This document shows positions 48,084-56,196 of a stretch of 64,000 bases of DNA, one piece after another. Location: contig NZ_FUZQ01000002.1 of assembly GCF_900167525.1 (NCBI RefSeq), positions 310,001-374,000 on the forward strand, given 5' to 3'. Below the pieces are notes generated by a model that worked only from the letters and a program-made list of their open reading frames with translations, had not been told where the DNA came from and did not search any database. Within the stretch, counting starts at the first letter, position 1. The number at the start of each line of letters is the position of its first letter. This DNA comes from Krasilnikoviella flava (GTDB lineage Bacteria > Actinomycetota > Actinomycetes > Actinomycetales > Cellulomonadaceae). The translations under genes and the position numbers were made by a program.

Positions 48084-48950
48084 ATGGACGAGGCGGAAGT
48101 GGGTCGCGGCGACGTCGCCGTCACGGCGGACGACGTCGCGGCCGGGCTGCGTCAGCTCGGGCTGGGTCGCACGTCGACTGTGCTGGCGCACACCTCGATG
48201 CGCGCGTTCGGGCACGTCGACGGCGGCGCGGCGGCGGTCGCGCGGGCGCTGGTCGAGGTGTGCGGCACCGTCGTGGTGCCTGCGGACACGTGGGACCAGA
48301 CCGGCGTCCCCGCCCCGCCGGGGCTCGAGCGCCCGTGGAACGCCTACTGGAACGCCGCGACCTGGGCCGAGCTCGACGAGGCCGTCGACCGCGCCGCCGT
48401 CTTCGCGCCGGACCTACCGGTCGACCGCGAGATGGGTGCGGTCCCGGAGGCGCTGCGCCGCGGCCACCCGCACCACCGCACCGCGCACCCGCTCAAGGGG
48501 TTCGTCGCGACGGGGGAGCGGGCCGCCGAGATCGTCGGGGGCCAGACCCTCGACCGGCCGCTCGCGCCCGTCGAGGCCGTCGGGGACGCGGGCGGCGACG
48601 TGCTCCTGGTCGGGGTGGGGCACACCGCGAACACCGCGATCCACGTCGCGGAGCAGCACCTCGGCCGTGCCAGGTACTTCCGCTACGCGAAGGTCGGCCC
48701 CCGTGCGTGGGCCGAGCTCGCCGACCTGCCCGGGGAGAGCCATCGCTTCGACGGCCTGGAGCCCGCCCTGTGGCCGTCCACCCGCGAGGTCCGGGTCGGC
48801 CGCGCGCGGCTGCGCCGGGTCGGCGTGGCCGAGGTGCTCGCCGTGACCCGCGCCGCGATCGCCGCCGACCCTCGGGCGCTGCTGTGCGACGACCCTGGCT
48901 GCCGGTGCGCGGCCGCCTGGCGCGGGGCGGAGCCCCGGCCGGGAGCGTGA
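48084..48950 (+). CDS. Aminoglycoside 3-N-acetyltransferase family protein
   Basis: A 288-residue acetyl-CoA-dependent transferase of the AAC(3) family. TADDVAAGLRQLGLGRTSTVLAHTSM, VVVPADTWDQTGVP, VDREMGAVPEALRRGHPHHRTAHPLKGFVATG and LLVGVGHTANTAIHVAEQ follow the family order. True members inactivate gentamicin-type antibiotics by N-acetylation, but many chromosomal homologues have other or unknown roles; a resistance phenotype cannot be claimed from sequence. ATG 48084 is the natural start. Confidence 0.86.
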   Translation: MDEAEVGRGDVAVTADDVAAGLRQLGLGRTSTVLAHTSMRAFGHVDGGAAAVARALVEVCGTVVVPADTWDQTGVPAPPGLERPWNAYWNAATWAELDEAVDRAAVFAPDLPVDREMGAVPEALRRGHPHHRTAHPLKGFVATGERAAEIVGGQTLDRPLAPVEAVGDAGGDVLLVGVGHTANTAIHVAEQHLGRARYFRYAKVGPRAWAELADLPGESHRFDGLEPALWPSTREVRVGRARLRRVGVAEVLAVTRAAIAADPRALLCDDPGCRCAAAWRGAEPRPGA

Positions 48951-49035
48951 CCGGCCGGCGTCTCCCGGCGCGAGGGCGGGTGCTCGTCGTCGGGCGCCTG
49001 TGCGCCGAGGCCCGGCTGCCCGTGGTGCCGCGCGG

Positions 49036-49827
49036 CTACCCGCCGTAGCCCGTCCCGCGCGGAGACGTCGCGACCCGACCCGACGTCGACGGCCAGGACG
49101 TCGACGTCGGCGGGCGGCCGTCGGCGCTCGCGGCGCGCTCGGCGTTGACCCGCTCCGCCCACGCCCGGTGCGCGCCCGCCTGCGCGGCGTGCAGCGCGTC
49201 GAGCGCGGCGCCGCGCAGGTGGGGGTGCGCGACGAGCTGGGCGTCCAGGACGTCGAGCGTCGCGAGGACGTCGACGTCCGCCTGGTGGAGCTCGCCGTCG
49301 CCCTCGATGCCGTACAGGGCGACCAGGTCGCCGAGGCGGCGCTTGCCCTCGCGGGCCCGGTCGAGCCACCGGTCGAGGACGAGGGGGTCGAGCACCGGGG
49401 CGACGGGCCGGCCGAGCCGCTCGGGCACGGTCGGCAGCCCGTGACGCGCGAGCTCGCGGTCCAGGAGGGAGAGGTCGAACGACGCGTTGTATGCGACGAG
49501 CGGCACGCCGTCGCGCACGTGGTGCACGAGGATCGCGGCGATCTCCTCGAGCCCCCCGACCGCGTCCTGACCGTGCGCGCGGGCCTCGGCGGTCGAGATG
49601 CCGTGGATGGCGGTGGCCTCGGCGGGGATCGCGACGCCCGGGTCGAGGAGCCAGGTGCGCACGGAGCGGGTGCCGTCCGGGCTGCGCAGCACGAGCGCTG
49701 CGGTCACGATGCGGTCGACCGCGACGTCGAGCCCGGTGGTCTCGGTGTCGAAGCCGAGCAGCGGCCCGCGCGACCAGCCCGTGCCGGGCGAGGCCCCCGG
49801 TGCGTGGTGCTCCGCGTACGTCGTCAT
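49036..49827 (-). CDS. DnaQ-like 3'-5' exonuclease
   Basis: A 263-residue DEDDh exonuclease resembling the epsilon proofreading subunit. Motif I is LLGFDTETTGLDVAVD (Asp 27, Glu 29), followed by IPAEATAIHGISTAEARAHG, motif II VAYNASFDLSLLDRELAR and motif III GELHQADVDVLATLDVL with the general-base His. Actinobacteria carry several such stand-alone exonucleases used in repair or RNA turnover. The Ser/Thr-rich C-terminal tail of about 35 residues is extra. It diverges from guaB3. Confidence 0.88.
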   Translation of the reverse strand: MTTYAEHHAPGASPGTGWSRGPLLGFDTETTGLDVAVDRIVTAALVLRSPDGTRSVRTWLLDPGVAIPAEATAIHGISTAEARAHGQDAVGGLEEIAAILVHHVRDGVPLVAYNASFDLSLLDRELARHGLPTVPERLGRPVAPVLDPLVLDRWLDRAREGKRRLGDLVALYGIEGDGELHQADVDVLATLDVLDAQLVAHPHLRGAALDALHAAQAGAHRAWAERVNAERAASADGRPPTSTSWPSTSGRVATSPRGTGYGG

Positions 49828-49839
49828 GCCAGCGGACTG

Positions 49840-49886
49840 TGCCACCGGCCACCGACATGCCACCGGCCAACGACACGCCAACGGCC
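49840..49886. repeat. 18-bp tandem repeat in the exonuclease/guaB3 gap
   Basis: TGCCACCGGCCACCGACA (49840-49857) and TGCCACCGGCCAACGACA (49858-49875) differ at one base; a partial third copy, CGCCAACGGCC, follows at 49876-49886. It lies between two divergent start codons and just upstream of the guaB3 -10. Confidence 0.8.
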
Positions 49887-49903
49887 GTCCCGTCCGTCGC
49901 CGG

Positions 49904-49909
49904 TACGCT
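49904..49909 (+). promoter_or_regulatory. -10 element TACGCT of guaB3 (leaderless)
   Basis: TACGCT, six bases, then GTG 49916. Confidence 0.5.
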
Positions 49910-49915
49910 GGGCGG

Positions 49916-51040
49916 GTGAGCAACGAGATCGAGATCGGGCGCGGAAAGCGCGGCCGCCGCGCATACTCCTTCGACGACATCGCGATCGTGCCCTCGCGGC
50001 GCACGCGCGACCCGAAGGACGTCTCCGTGGAGTGGCAGATCGACGCCTACCATTTCGATCTGCCGATCCTGGCCGCGCCGATGGACTCCGTGATGAGCCC
50101 CGCCACGGCCGTGGCGCTCGGTGACCACGGCGGCCTCGGCGTCCTCGACCTCGAGGGCCTGTGGACGCGGTACGAGTCGCCCGAGCGGCTGCTGGCCGAG
50201 ATCCGCGACCTGCCCGCCGAGCGCGCGACCCAGCGCATGCAGGAGATCTACGCCGAGCCGATCAAGCCCGAGCTCATCACCCAGCGCCTCAAGGAGATCC
50301 GCGCCGCGGGCGTGACCGTCGCGGGCGCCCTGTCCCCGCAGCGCACGCAGGAGCACTACCAGACGGTGGTCGACGCCGGCGTCGACCTGTTCGTCATCCG
50401 CGGCACCACGGTGTCCGCGGAGCACGTCTCCGGCAACGCCGAGCCCCTCAACCTCAAGCGGTTCATCTACGAGCTCGACGTGCCCGTCGTCGTCGGCGGC
50501 GCGTCCACCTACACGGCCGCACTGCACCTGATGCGGACCGGCGCGGCCGGCGTCCTCGTCGGCTTCGGCGGCGGCGCCGCCCACACCACCCGGGTCGGCC
50601 TCGGCATCCACGCCCCCATGGCCACGGCCGTCTCCGACGTCGCCGCGGCCCGCCGCGACTACCTCGACGAGTCGGGCGGCCGGTACGTCCACGTCATCGC
50701 GGACGGCGGCGTGGGCCGGTCCGGCGACATCGTCAAGGCCGTCGCCTGCGGCGCGGACGCCGTCATGCTCGGCGCCGCGCTCGCCCGCGCCGAGGAGGCG
50801 CCGGGCCGGGGCTGGCACTGGGGCCCGGAGGCCCACCACCCGGCGCTGCCGCGCGGCGAGCGCGTCGAGGTCGGCACCGCGGGCACCCTCGAGCAGGTCC
50901 TGTTCGGGCCGAGCGGCTCCGCCGACGGCACCCTGAACCTCGTCGGCGCCCTGCGCCGCGCCATGGCCACGACCGGCTACTCCGACCTCAAGGAGTTCCA
51001 GCGCGTCGAGGTCGTCGTGTCCCCGTACCAGCCGCGGTGA
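49916..51040 (+). CDS. guaB3: GuaB3-family IMP dehydrogenase-like protein
   Basis: A 374-residue TIM-barrel paralogue of IMP dehydrogenase lacking the CBS domains. The N-terminus IEIGRGKRGRRAYSFDDIAIVPSRR and DLPILAAPMDSVMSP match GuaB3. In place of the catalytic GPGSICTTR loop it has GFGGGAAHTTR, where the catalytic Cys is replaced by His, so classical IMP dehydrogenase chemistry is not expected. The C-terminus includes GWHWGPEAHHPALPRGERVEVG, conserved in actinobacterial members. Role is unclear (regulatory or a different reaction). Confidence 0.9.
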   Translation: MSNEIEIGRGKRGRRAYSFDDIAIVPSRRTRDPKDVSVEWQIDAYHFDLPILAAPMDSVMSPATAVALGDHGGLGVLDLEGLWTRYESPERLLAEIRDLPAERATQRMQEIYAEPIKPELITQRLKEIRAAGVTVAGALSPQRTQEHYQTVVDAGVDLFVIRGTTVSAEHVSGNAEPLNLKRFIYELDVPVVVGGASTYTAALHLMRTGAAGVLVGFGGGAAHTTRVGLGIHAPMATAVSDVAAARRDYLDESGGRYVHVIADGGVGRSGDIVKAVACGADAVMLGAALARAEEAPGRGWHWGPEAHHPALPRGERVEVGTAGTLEQVLFGPSGSADGTLNLVGALRRAMATTGYSDLKEFQRVEVVVSPYQPR

Positions 51041-51507
51041 GCGGACGTCCGCTGGTGGAGCCGGTCGAAGCCCTCGTGGCCCCGGCGGTCCCCGCCGACG
51101 TGAGGTTCCGCGAGGCCGAGGACGGCGACGTCGAGCAGCTCGTGGCGCTGTGGGAGGCCTGCGGGCTGACGCGGCCGTGGAACGACCCGCGGCTCGACGT
51201 CGCCGACGCCCGGAGCAACCCGACGTCGGCCGTCCTGGTCGGCGTGGGCGAGGGCGGCGTGGTGGCGTCCGCCGTGGTCGGCTACGACGGCCACCGCGGG
51301 TGGGTCTACTACCTGGCCGTGAGCCCGGAGGCGCAGCGGGGCGGGCTGGGTCGTGCCGCGATGGGCGCGGCCGAGGGCTGGCTGCGCCACCAAGGCGTGC
51401 GCAAGGTGCGGCTCATGGTGCGGCACGGGAACGAGCGGGTCCTGGGCTTCTACGACTCGCTGGGGTACACCGACTCCGAGTGCGTCGTCCTGGGACGCGA
51501 CCTCTGA
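51037..51507 (+). CDS. GNAT acetyltransferase (YpeA-like)
   Basis: A 156-residue N-acetyltransferase. RFREAEDGDVEQLVALWEACGL begins the fold, LAVSPEAQRGGLGRAAMGAAEGWL is the acetyl-CoA-binding motif, and RVLGFYDSLGYTDSECVVLG the C-terminal motif. These match the YpeA group, of unknown substrate. The GTG start at 51037 overlaps the guaB3 stop, so it is co-translated with it. Confidence 0.85.
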   Translation: MSGRPLVEPVEALVAPAVPADVRFREAEDGDVEQLVALWEACGLTRPWNDPRLDVADARSNPTSAVLVGVGEGGVVASAVVGYDGHRGWVYYLAVSPEAQRGGLGRAAMGAAEGWLRHQGVRKVRLMVRHGNERVLGFYDSLGYTDSECVVLGRDL

Positions 51508-51596
51508 CGCTCGCCCGGGATCGTTCCCGGTCGTGCTGAGAGCGAACGGCCGGCCGACCTGGGGACGACGGTGCCCGCGCTGTCGTCCGGCGGGGC

Positions 51597-51602
51597 TAGG
51601 GT
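51597..51602 (+). promoter_or_regulatory. -10 element TAGGGT of the SSADH gene
   Basis: TAGGGT, seven bases, then ATG 51610. Confidence 0.45.
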
Positions 51603-51609
51603 GGCGGCC

Positions 51610-53232
51610 ATGTCCACCGCGCACGAGGGCGAAGGCGCTCTCGGGGAACTTCTCGACCCCGAGCTGCCCGCCGCCACCTATGTCCTGGAGCCCGACGTCG
51701 TGGAGCCGCTGACCCGGCGGATCGTCACGTCCCACGCCGTCGGGACGCACCGCTCGACGCTCCCCTTCACGGGCGCGCCGCTGGCCGCCTTTCCGCTGTC
51801 GTCTCCCGAGGACGTGGCGTCCGCCGTGGCGCGCGCGCGGTCCGCGCAGGCCGGGTGGGCGCGCACGACGCTCCGCGAGCGCACCGCCGTGTTCGACCGC
51901 CTCGGCACGCTGGTGCTCGAGCGTCAGTCGGAGATCCTCGACCTCATCCAGATGGAGTCGGGCAAGGCGCGGCGCAGCGCGTTCGAGGAGGTCGCCGACG
52001 TCGCGATGGCGTGCCGGCACTACGCCGTGCGCGGCCCGGGATACCTCGGCGAGCGTCGCGTGCCCGGCATGCTGCCGGTCCTCACGGGCGTGCGCGTGCA
52101 CCGCCGCCCCGTGGGCGTGGTCGGCGCGATCGCGCCGTGGAACTACCCCCTGTCCCTGGTGCTCTCCGAGGCCGTGCCCGCGCTGCTCGCGGGCAACGCG
52201 GTGGTGCTCAAGCCGGACCCGCAGACCACCCTGTCGGCGCTCTGGGTCGCCGAGCTGCTGCAGGAAGCCGGGCTGCCGGACGACCTGTTCCTCGTCGTCG
52301 CCGGCGGCGGCGGCATCGGCGCGGCTCTCGTGGACCGGGTGGACCACATCGCGTTCACCGGTTCGACGGCGACGGGGCGCAAGGTGGCGGCCCGCGCGGG
52401 AGAGCGGCTGATCGGCACGACGCTCGAGCTGGGCGGCAAGAACCCGCTGTACGTCGCGGCCGACGCGGACCTGGACTCGGCCGTGCCCGGCGTGGTGCGC
52501 GCCTGCTTCTCCAACTCCGGTCAGCTCTGCATGTCCATCGAGCGGCTGGTGCTGCACGAGCGGATCGCGGACGCGTTCCTCGACCGGTTCGCCGCCGCCG
52601 TGCGCGACCTCGTGCTGGGCACGGGGCTCGACTACACCGCGGACATGGGCTCGCTGGTCTCCGCCGCGCAGCTCGAGCGCGTGACACGGCACGTCGACGA
52701 CGCCCTCGCCAAGGGCGCCCGCGCGGTCGTCGGCGGGGTGCACCGCTCGGACGTCGGCCCGTACTTCTACGCGCCGACGGTGCTGGACGGCGTCCCCGAG
52801 GACGCGCTGTGCTCCCGCGAGGAGACGTTCGGCCCGGTGGTCGCGGTGACGCGGGTGGGGTCCGACGACGAGGCGGTGCGCGTCATGAACGACACCGAGT
52901 TCGGCCTCAACGCGAGCATCTGGTCCACCGACGTGGCGCGAGCCAGGCGGCTGGCGGCGCGCGTGCAGTCCGGCACCGTCGTGATCAACGACGGGTACGC
53001 CTCCGCCTGGGGGTCCGCGGGCGCGCCGATGGGCGGTTTCAAGGCCTCCGGACAGGGGCGCCGCCACGGCCGCGAGGGCATCGAGGCCGTCACCGAGGTG
53101 CAGACCGTCGCCGTGCAGCGCGGGGCCCGGTTCGGGGCGTCCCTCGACACCCTGTACGCGCTCGGCGGCGAGACGCCGAGCCGCGTGCTGTCCGTGGCGC
53201 TAGGGATGATGCGGCGGCTGCGGCTGCCCTGA
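51610..53232 (+). CDS. Succinic semialdehyde dehydrogenase (GabD2 type)
   Basis: A 540-residue NAD(P)+-dependent aldehyde dehydrogenase. VVGAIAPWNYPLSLVLSEAV and AFTGSTATGRKVAARAGERL bind the cofactor; the general base Glu 273 is in TLELGGKNPLYV and the nucleophile Cys 307 in NSGQLCMS. The overall layout, with GGFKASGQGRRHGREGIEAV near the end, corresponds to actinobacterial GabD2, which oxidises succinic semialdehyde to succinate. No GABA aminotransferase is adjacent, so the physiological aldehyde is only inferred. Confidence 0.88.
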   Translation: MSTAHEGEGALGELLDPELPAATYVLEPDVVEPLTRRIVTSHAVGTHRSTLPFTGAPLAAFPLSSPEDVASAVARARSAQAGWARTTLRERTAVFDRLGTLVLERQSEILDLIQMESGKARRSAFEEVADVAMACRHYAVRGPGYLGERRVPGMLPVLTGVRVHRRPVGVVGAIAPWNYPLSLVLSEAVPALLAGNAVVLKPDPQTTLSALWVAELLQEAGLPDDLFLVVAGGGGIGAALVDRVDHIAFTGSTATGRKVAARAGERLIGTTLELGGKNPLYVAADADLDSAVPGVVRACFSNSGQLCMSIERLVLHERIADAFLDRFAAAVRDLVLGTGLDYTADMGSLVSAAQLERVTRHVDDALAKGARAVVGGVHRSDVGPYFYAPTVLDGVPEDALCSREETFGPVVAVTRVGSDDEAVRVMNDTEFGLNASIWSTDVARARRLAARVQSGTVVINDGYASAWGSAGAPMGGFKASGQGRRHGREGIEAVTEVQTVAVQRGARFGASLDTLYALGGETPSRVLSVALGMMRRLRLP

Positions 53233-53251
53233 GCCGGGTCGGCGCGTCCCG

Positions 53252-53908
53252 TCAGACGAGCTCGCGCACGGCCGCGCGCCACGACGCGGGCACCTCGCGC
53301 ACGTGCCACCACACCCAGAGCCGCGGCGTCGCGCTGGCGGACGAGACGCCCACCCCCTGGGCGTCCAGGCCGGCGCGGGCGCAGCTGAAGAGGGCGCGGC
53401 GCAGGTGGTAGTCCTGCGTGACGACGACGGCCGTGCGTGCCCCCGTGAGCTCGGCGGTGCGGTGGCACGACGCCGTGGTGTCCAGGCCTTCGCGGTCCAG
53501 GCTGAGCGCGGAGTCGGGCACCCCGCGCCCGAGGATCCACGCCCGCATCGACGCGGGCTCGTCGTAGGGGGTGCCGTCCGGTCGGGGCTGTCCGTCGCCG
53601 CTGAGCACCACCCGGTCCGCGACGCCGGCGGCGTACAGCTCGGCCGCCGCGTCCAGCCGGCGGCGCAGGTAGGGGGACGGCGTGCCGTCGGGCCGCAGCC
53701 CCGCGCCGAGCACGAGGATCGCGTCCACCGGGTCGACGGACTCCACCGCGGGCCGCACCCGGGCCTGGCCGGTGGCCTGCACCCACGCGACCGGGACCAG
53801 GACCGCGAGGGCGAGCGCGCCGGCGGTCGCGGCGGACAGGCGGAGCACGCGGCGACGGCGCCCGCGGTGGGCGGGCCCCCGTCCGGTGGCGGGCGTCGTC
53901 GGGGTCAC
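53252..53908 (-). CDS. YdcF/SanA-family (DUF218) membrane-anchored protein
   Basis: A 218-residue protein with an Arg-rich start and one N-terminal membrane anchor (LSAATAGALALAVLVPVAWVQ), then a DUF218 domain: VDAILVLGAGLRPDGTPSPYLRRRL, VVLSGDGQPRPDGTPYDEPASM, LDTTASCHRTAEL and VVVTQDYHLRRALFSCARAG. SanA-like proteins act at the envelope (barrier function, vancomycin tolerance) by an unknown mechanism. GTG 53908 is chosen; a TTG at 53917 is possible. Lies 16 bases after the upstream gene on the same strand. Confidence 0.85.
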   Translation of the reverse strand: MTPTTPATGRGPAHRGRRRRVLRLSAATAGALALAVLVPVAWVQATGQARVRPAVESVDPVDAILVLGAGLRPDGTPSPYLRRRLDAAAELYAAGVADRVVLSGDGQPRPDGTPYDEPASMRAWILGRGVPDSALSLDREGLDTTASCHRTAELTGARTAVVVTQDYHLRRALFSCARAGLDAQGVGVSSASATPRLWVWWHVREVPASWRAAVRELV

Positions 53909-53924
53909 GTCCCGCAACCTCGCG

Positions 53925-54866
53925 TCAGGGGGCCAGGGTGGCGCGCTCGGCGCGCAGGTTTCGCCCGGCGGCCTCGGCCCAGCGGCCCGCCGCCGCGGGC
54001 GAGCGGAACAGGTGGGGCAGGCCGGCGAGCTGGTCGAGGACCGCGGCCCGGCCGGCGCGGAACGCGTCGTCCGGCACGTGCCCGTACTCGGCGCGCACCT
54101 GCGCGGTGTAGCGGGCGTACCGGCCGGGGGCGGCCCCGAGGATCGCGAGGTCCGCGTCGCTGACGAGCGCGCCCGAAGCGTCCGGGGTCGCCGGGTCGTG
54201 GGCGGAGGTCACGAGCACCAGCCGCGCCACCTCGGCACGGTCGTCCGCCGTGAGCGTTCCCCCCGGGCCGGCGCGGCGCGCGTGCTCGGTGAGCGGCCCG
54301 AGCAGCTCGTCGACCAGCGCCGCCGAGCGCTCCTCGTCGCGCCCCGCCTCGCCGTCGTGCACGGCGTCGTGGAACCACAGCGCGACGGCGGCGTGCCAGG
54401 CGGAGCCGGGGGCGCCGTCCGCGACGAGCCGCTCCAGGGCGTCGAGCGAGTCCGCCAGGTGCAGCCGCGAGTGGTAGACGCGGTGGGGCTCGCGCCAGCG
54501 GTCCACGAGATCCCGCCCGGTGGCGGCGACGGCGGCGCGGGCGCCCTCGCCGGGCTCCCACAGCGCCACCCACCGCACGAGCAGGGCGTCGCGGGAGGCG
54601 CGCCGTCGCTCCCATCCCGGCACCCGCAGGACGGAGCCGGCGAGGCGGCGGGACAGCTCGCCGCCGCTCACGGGCACGGCCCCGGCAGCCACCAGGTCGT
54701 CGTGGCGGTCGGCGGGCACGTCGTAGTGGTCGAGGTCGAACGCCCGGTCGCCGACGCCCTGGGCGCGGGCGAACGACCGCAGCTCGTGCAGCGACGTGTC
54801 GGAGACGAGGTGGGACCAGAGCGTGCCGTGCGCGGGCCACGCGGGCGGGTCGAGCCAGATCGTCAT
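53925..54866 (-). CDS. DUF4031 domain fused to an HD-family hydrolase
   Basis: A 313-residue two-domain protein. The first 90 residues (MTIWLDPPAWPAHGTLWSHL, SLHELRSFARAQGV, FDLDHYDVPADRHDDLVAAG) are DUF4031. The rest is an HD-superfamily phosphohydrolase: YHSRLHLADSLDALERL, ALWFHDAVHDGEAGRDEERS (the His-Asp pair) and LVLVTSAHDPA, with SDADLAILGA providing a later metal ligand, like the predicted metal-dependent phosphohydrolases related to YpgQ/Cj-type HD proteins. The substrate is probably a nucleotide. The ATG overlaps the stop of the carboxylesterase gene. Confidence 0.85.
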   Translation of the reverse strand: MTIWLDPPAWPAHGTLWSHLVSDTSLHELRSFARAQGVGDRAFDLDHYDVPADRHDDLVAAGAVPVSGGELSRRLAGSVLRVPGWERRRASRDALLVRWVALWEPGEGARAAVAATGRDLVDRWREPHRVYHSRLHLADSLDALERLVADGAPGSAWHAAVALWFHDAVHDGEAGRDEERSAALVDELLGPLTEHARRAGPGGTLTADDRAEVARLVLVTSAHDPATPDASGALVSDADLAILGAAPGRYARYTAQVRAEYGHVPDDAFRAGRAAVLDQLAGLPHLFRSPAAAGRWAEAAGRNLRAERATLAP

Positions 54867-56185
54867 CGGCCGACCCGGCGGTAGTCGAGAGCGCCGGGGA
54901 CCTCGCCGCGGTCGCCGAGGTCCTCGCCCCGCGCGAACGCGCCCCAGACGGCGCGCACCCGGCGGGCGGCGTGCTGGAGGTCCTCCCAGCGGACGCCGCC
55001 CAGGAGCGCCGCCCCCGCCCAGGCCTTCTCGTCACCGAAGAGCAGCGGGAGGTCGACGGTGTGCGCGGCGCCCCACGGGCCGCCCGGCGCGGCCCACGTC
55101 ACCACGTACCGGTAGGCCGTGCCGCCGGCGGCCGCGTGGCGGGCGGCGAACCGGCGTGCCGGCCGGCCGTAGACCCCCGCGGTGACGGCGGCCACCATCG
55201 CGCGCCGCGCCCACGGGCCGACGACGGGCAGCGCCGCGACGCGACGGATCGTGGGGATCTGGGGCACGAACAGCCGCGCCTCCTCCGCGGTGCTCCCGAC
55301 GAGCAGCGCGACGTGCGGGGCGGCGGCGTCCCACGCGGCCTCGATCTCGTCCTCGGGCGGCAGCGGGTCGTGTCCGTACTGCGTGCCGAACGGCATCGCG
55401 GCGCGCAGGCCGAACCCCCTCGCCACCCGCGCGACCCGCGCCCCGGCGGCCACGACGTCGTCGACCGGCGTCCGCGCGGAGACCCCGGCGGCGGCGCGCG
55501 CCATCGCGGCGTTCATCCGGGCCCGCCCGCGCGAGATGCCGAGCGGCGCGCTCTGCACGATCGCGCGGTCGACCAGCGCGGCGGCGGCCGGGACGGCCAG
55601 CAGGTGCGCCACGGCGTCGCCCCCGGCGGACTGCCCGAACAGCGTCACCCGGGCGGGGTCGCCGCCGAATGCGGCGATGTTGCGCCGCACCCAGCGCAGC
55701 GCCTCGAGCTGGTCGAGCAGCCCGAGGTTGGCGGGGCGCTCCCGGCCGTCGCCCAGGTACCCGAACAGGCCGAGCCGGTAGGTGACCGTCACGACCACCA
55801 CCCGTTGCTCGGCCACCAGCGGCCGCGGGTCCATGATCGGCACGTCGCCCGCGCCGGAGGTGTACGAGCCGCCGTGGAGCCACACCATGACCGGCAGCCG
55901 CTGGTCGGCGGGCAGGTCGGCGGGCATCGTCACCGACAGCTGCTGGCAGTGCTCGTCGACGGCGGTCCCGGCCCCGGCGGCGCCCAGCACGGCGTCGAGG
56001 AACGGTACCGGCGCCTGCGGGCAGGCGGGGGACCAGGAGGTCGCCTCGAACGGTGCGGTCCGGTCCTCGACGGGCGCGGGCCGGGCAAAGCGGTCCGCCC
56101 GCGCGTACGGGATGCCGGTGGCGCGACGGACGTCGCCGTCCGCCCAGCCGAGGACAGGCCCGCAGGGTGGCGTGAAGTGCAGCAT
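54863..56185 (-). CDS. Type-B carboxylesterase
   Basis: A 440-residue carboxylesterase of the cholinesterase-like type. VMVWLHGGSYTSGAG is the oxyanion hole; LLDQLEALRWVRRNIAAFGGDP precedes the nucleophile elbow VTLFGQSAGGDAVAHL (Ser 186); the C-terminal AAHTVDLPLLFGD includes the catalytic His. No signal peptide is seen, so it is probably intracellular. It is somewhat shorter than the usual 480-520 residues but keeps the catalytic layout. Substrate unknown. Confidence 0.88.
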   Translation of the reverse strand: MLHFTPPCGPVLGWADGDVRRATGIPYARADRFARPAPVEDRTAPFEATSWSPACPQAPVPFLDAVLGAAGAGTAVDEHCQQLSVTMPADLPADQRLPVMVWLHGGSYTSGAGDVPIMDPRPLVAEQRVVVVTVTYRLGLFGYLGDGRERPANLGLLDQLEALRWVRRNIAAFGGDPARVTLFGQSAGGDAVAHLLAVPAAAALVDRAIVQSAPLGISRGRARMNAAMARAAAGVSARTPVDDVVAAGARVARVARGFGLRAAMPFGTQYGHDPLPPEDEIEAAWDAAAPHVALLVGSTAEEARLFVPQIPTIRRVAALPVVGPWARRAMVAAVTAGVYGRPARRFAARHAAAGGTAYRYVVTWAAPGGPWGAAHTVDLPLLFGDEKAWAGAALLGGVRWEDLQHAARRVRAVWGAFARGEDLGDRGEVPGALDYRRVGR

Positions 56186-56196
56186 CGCCGTCGAGA

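Noticed and set aside
48084-48950. A clinically meaningful antibiotic-resistance gene
   Set aside because: Family membership alone does not show activity, and no mobile elements flank it.
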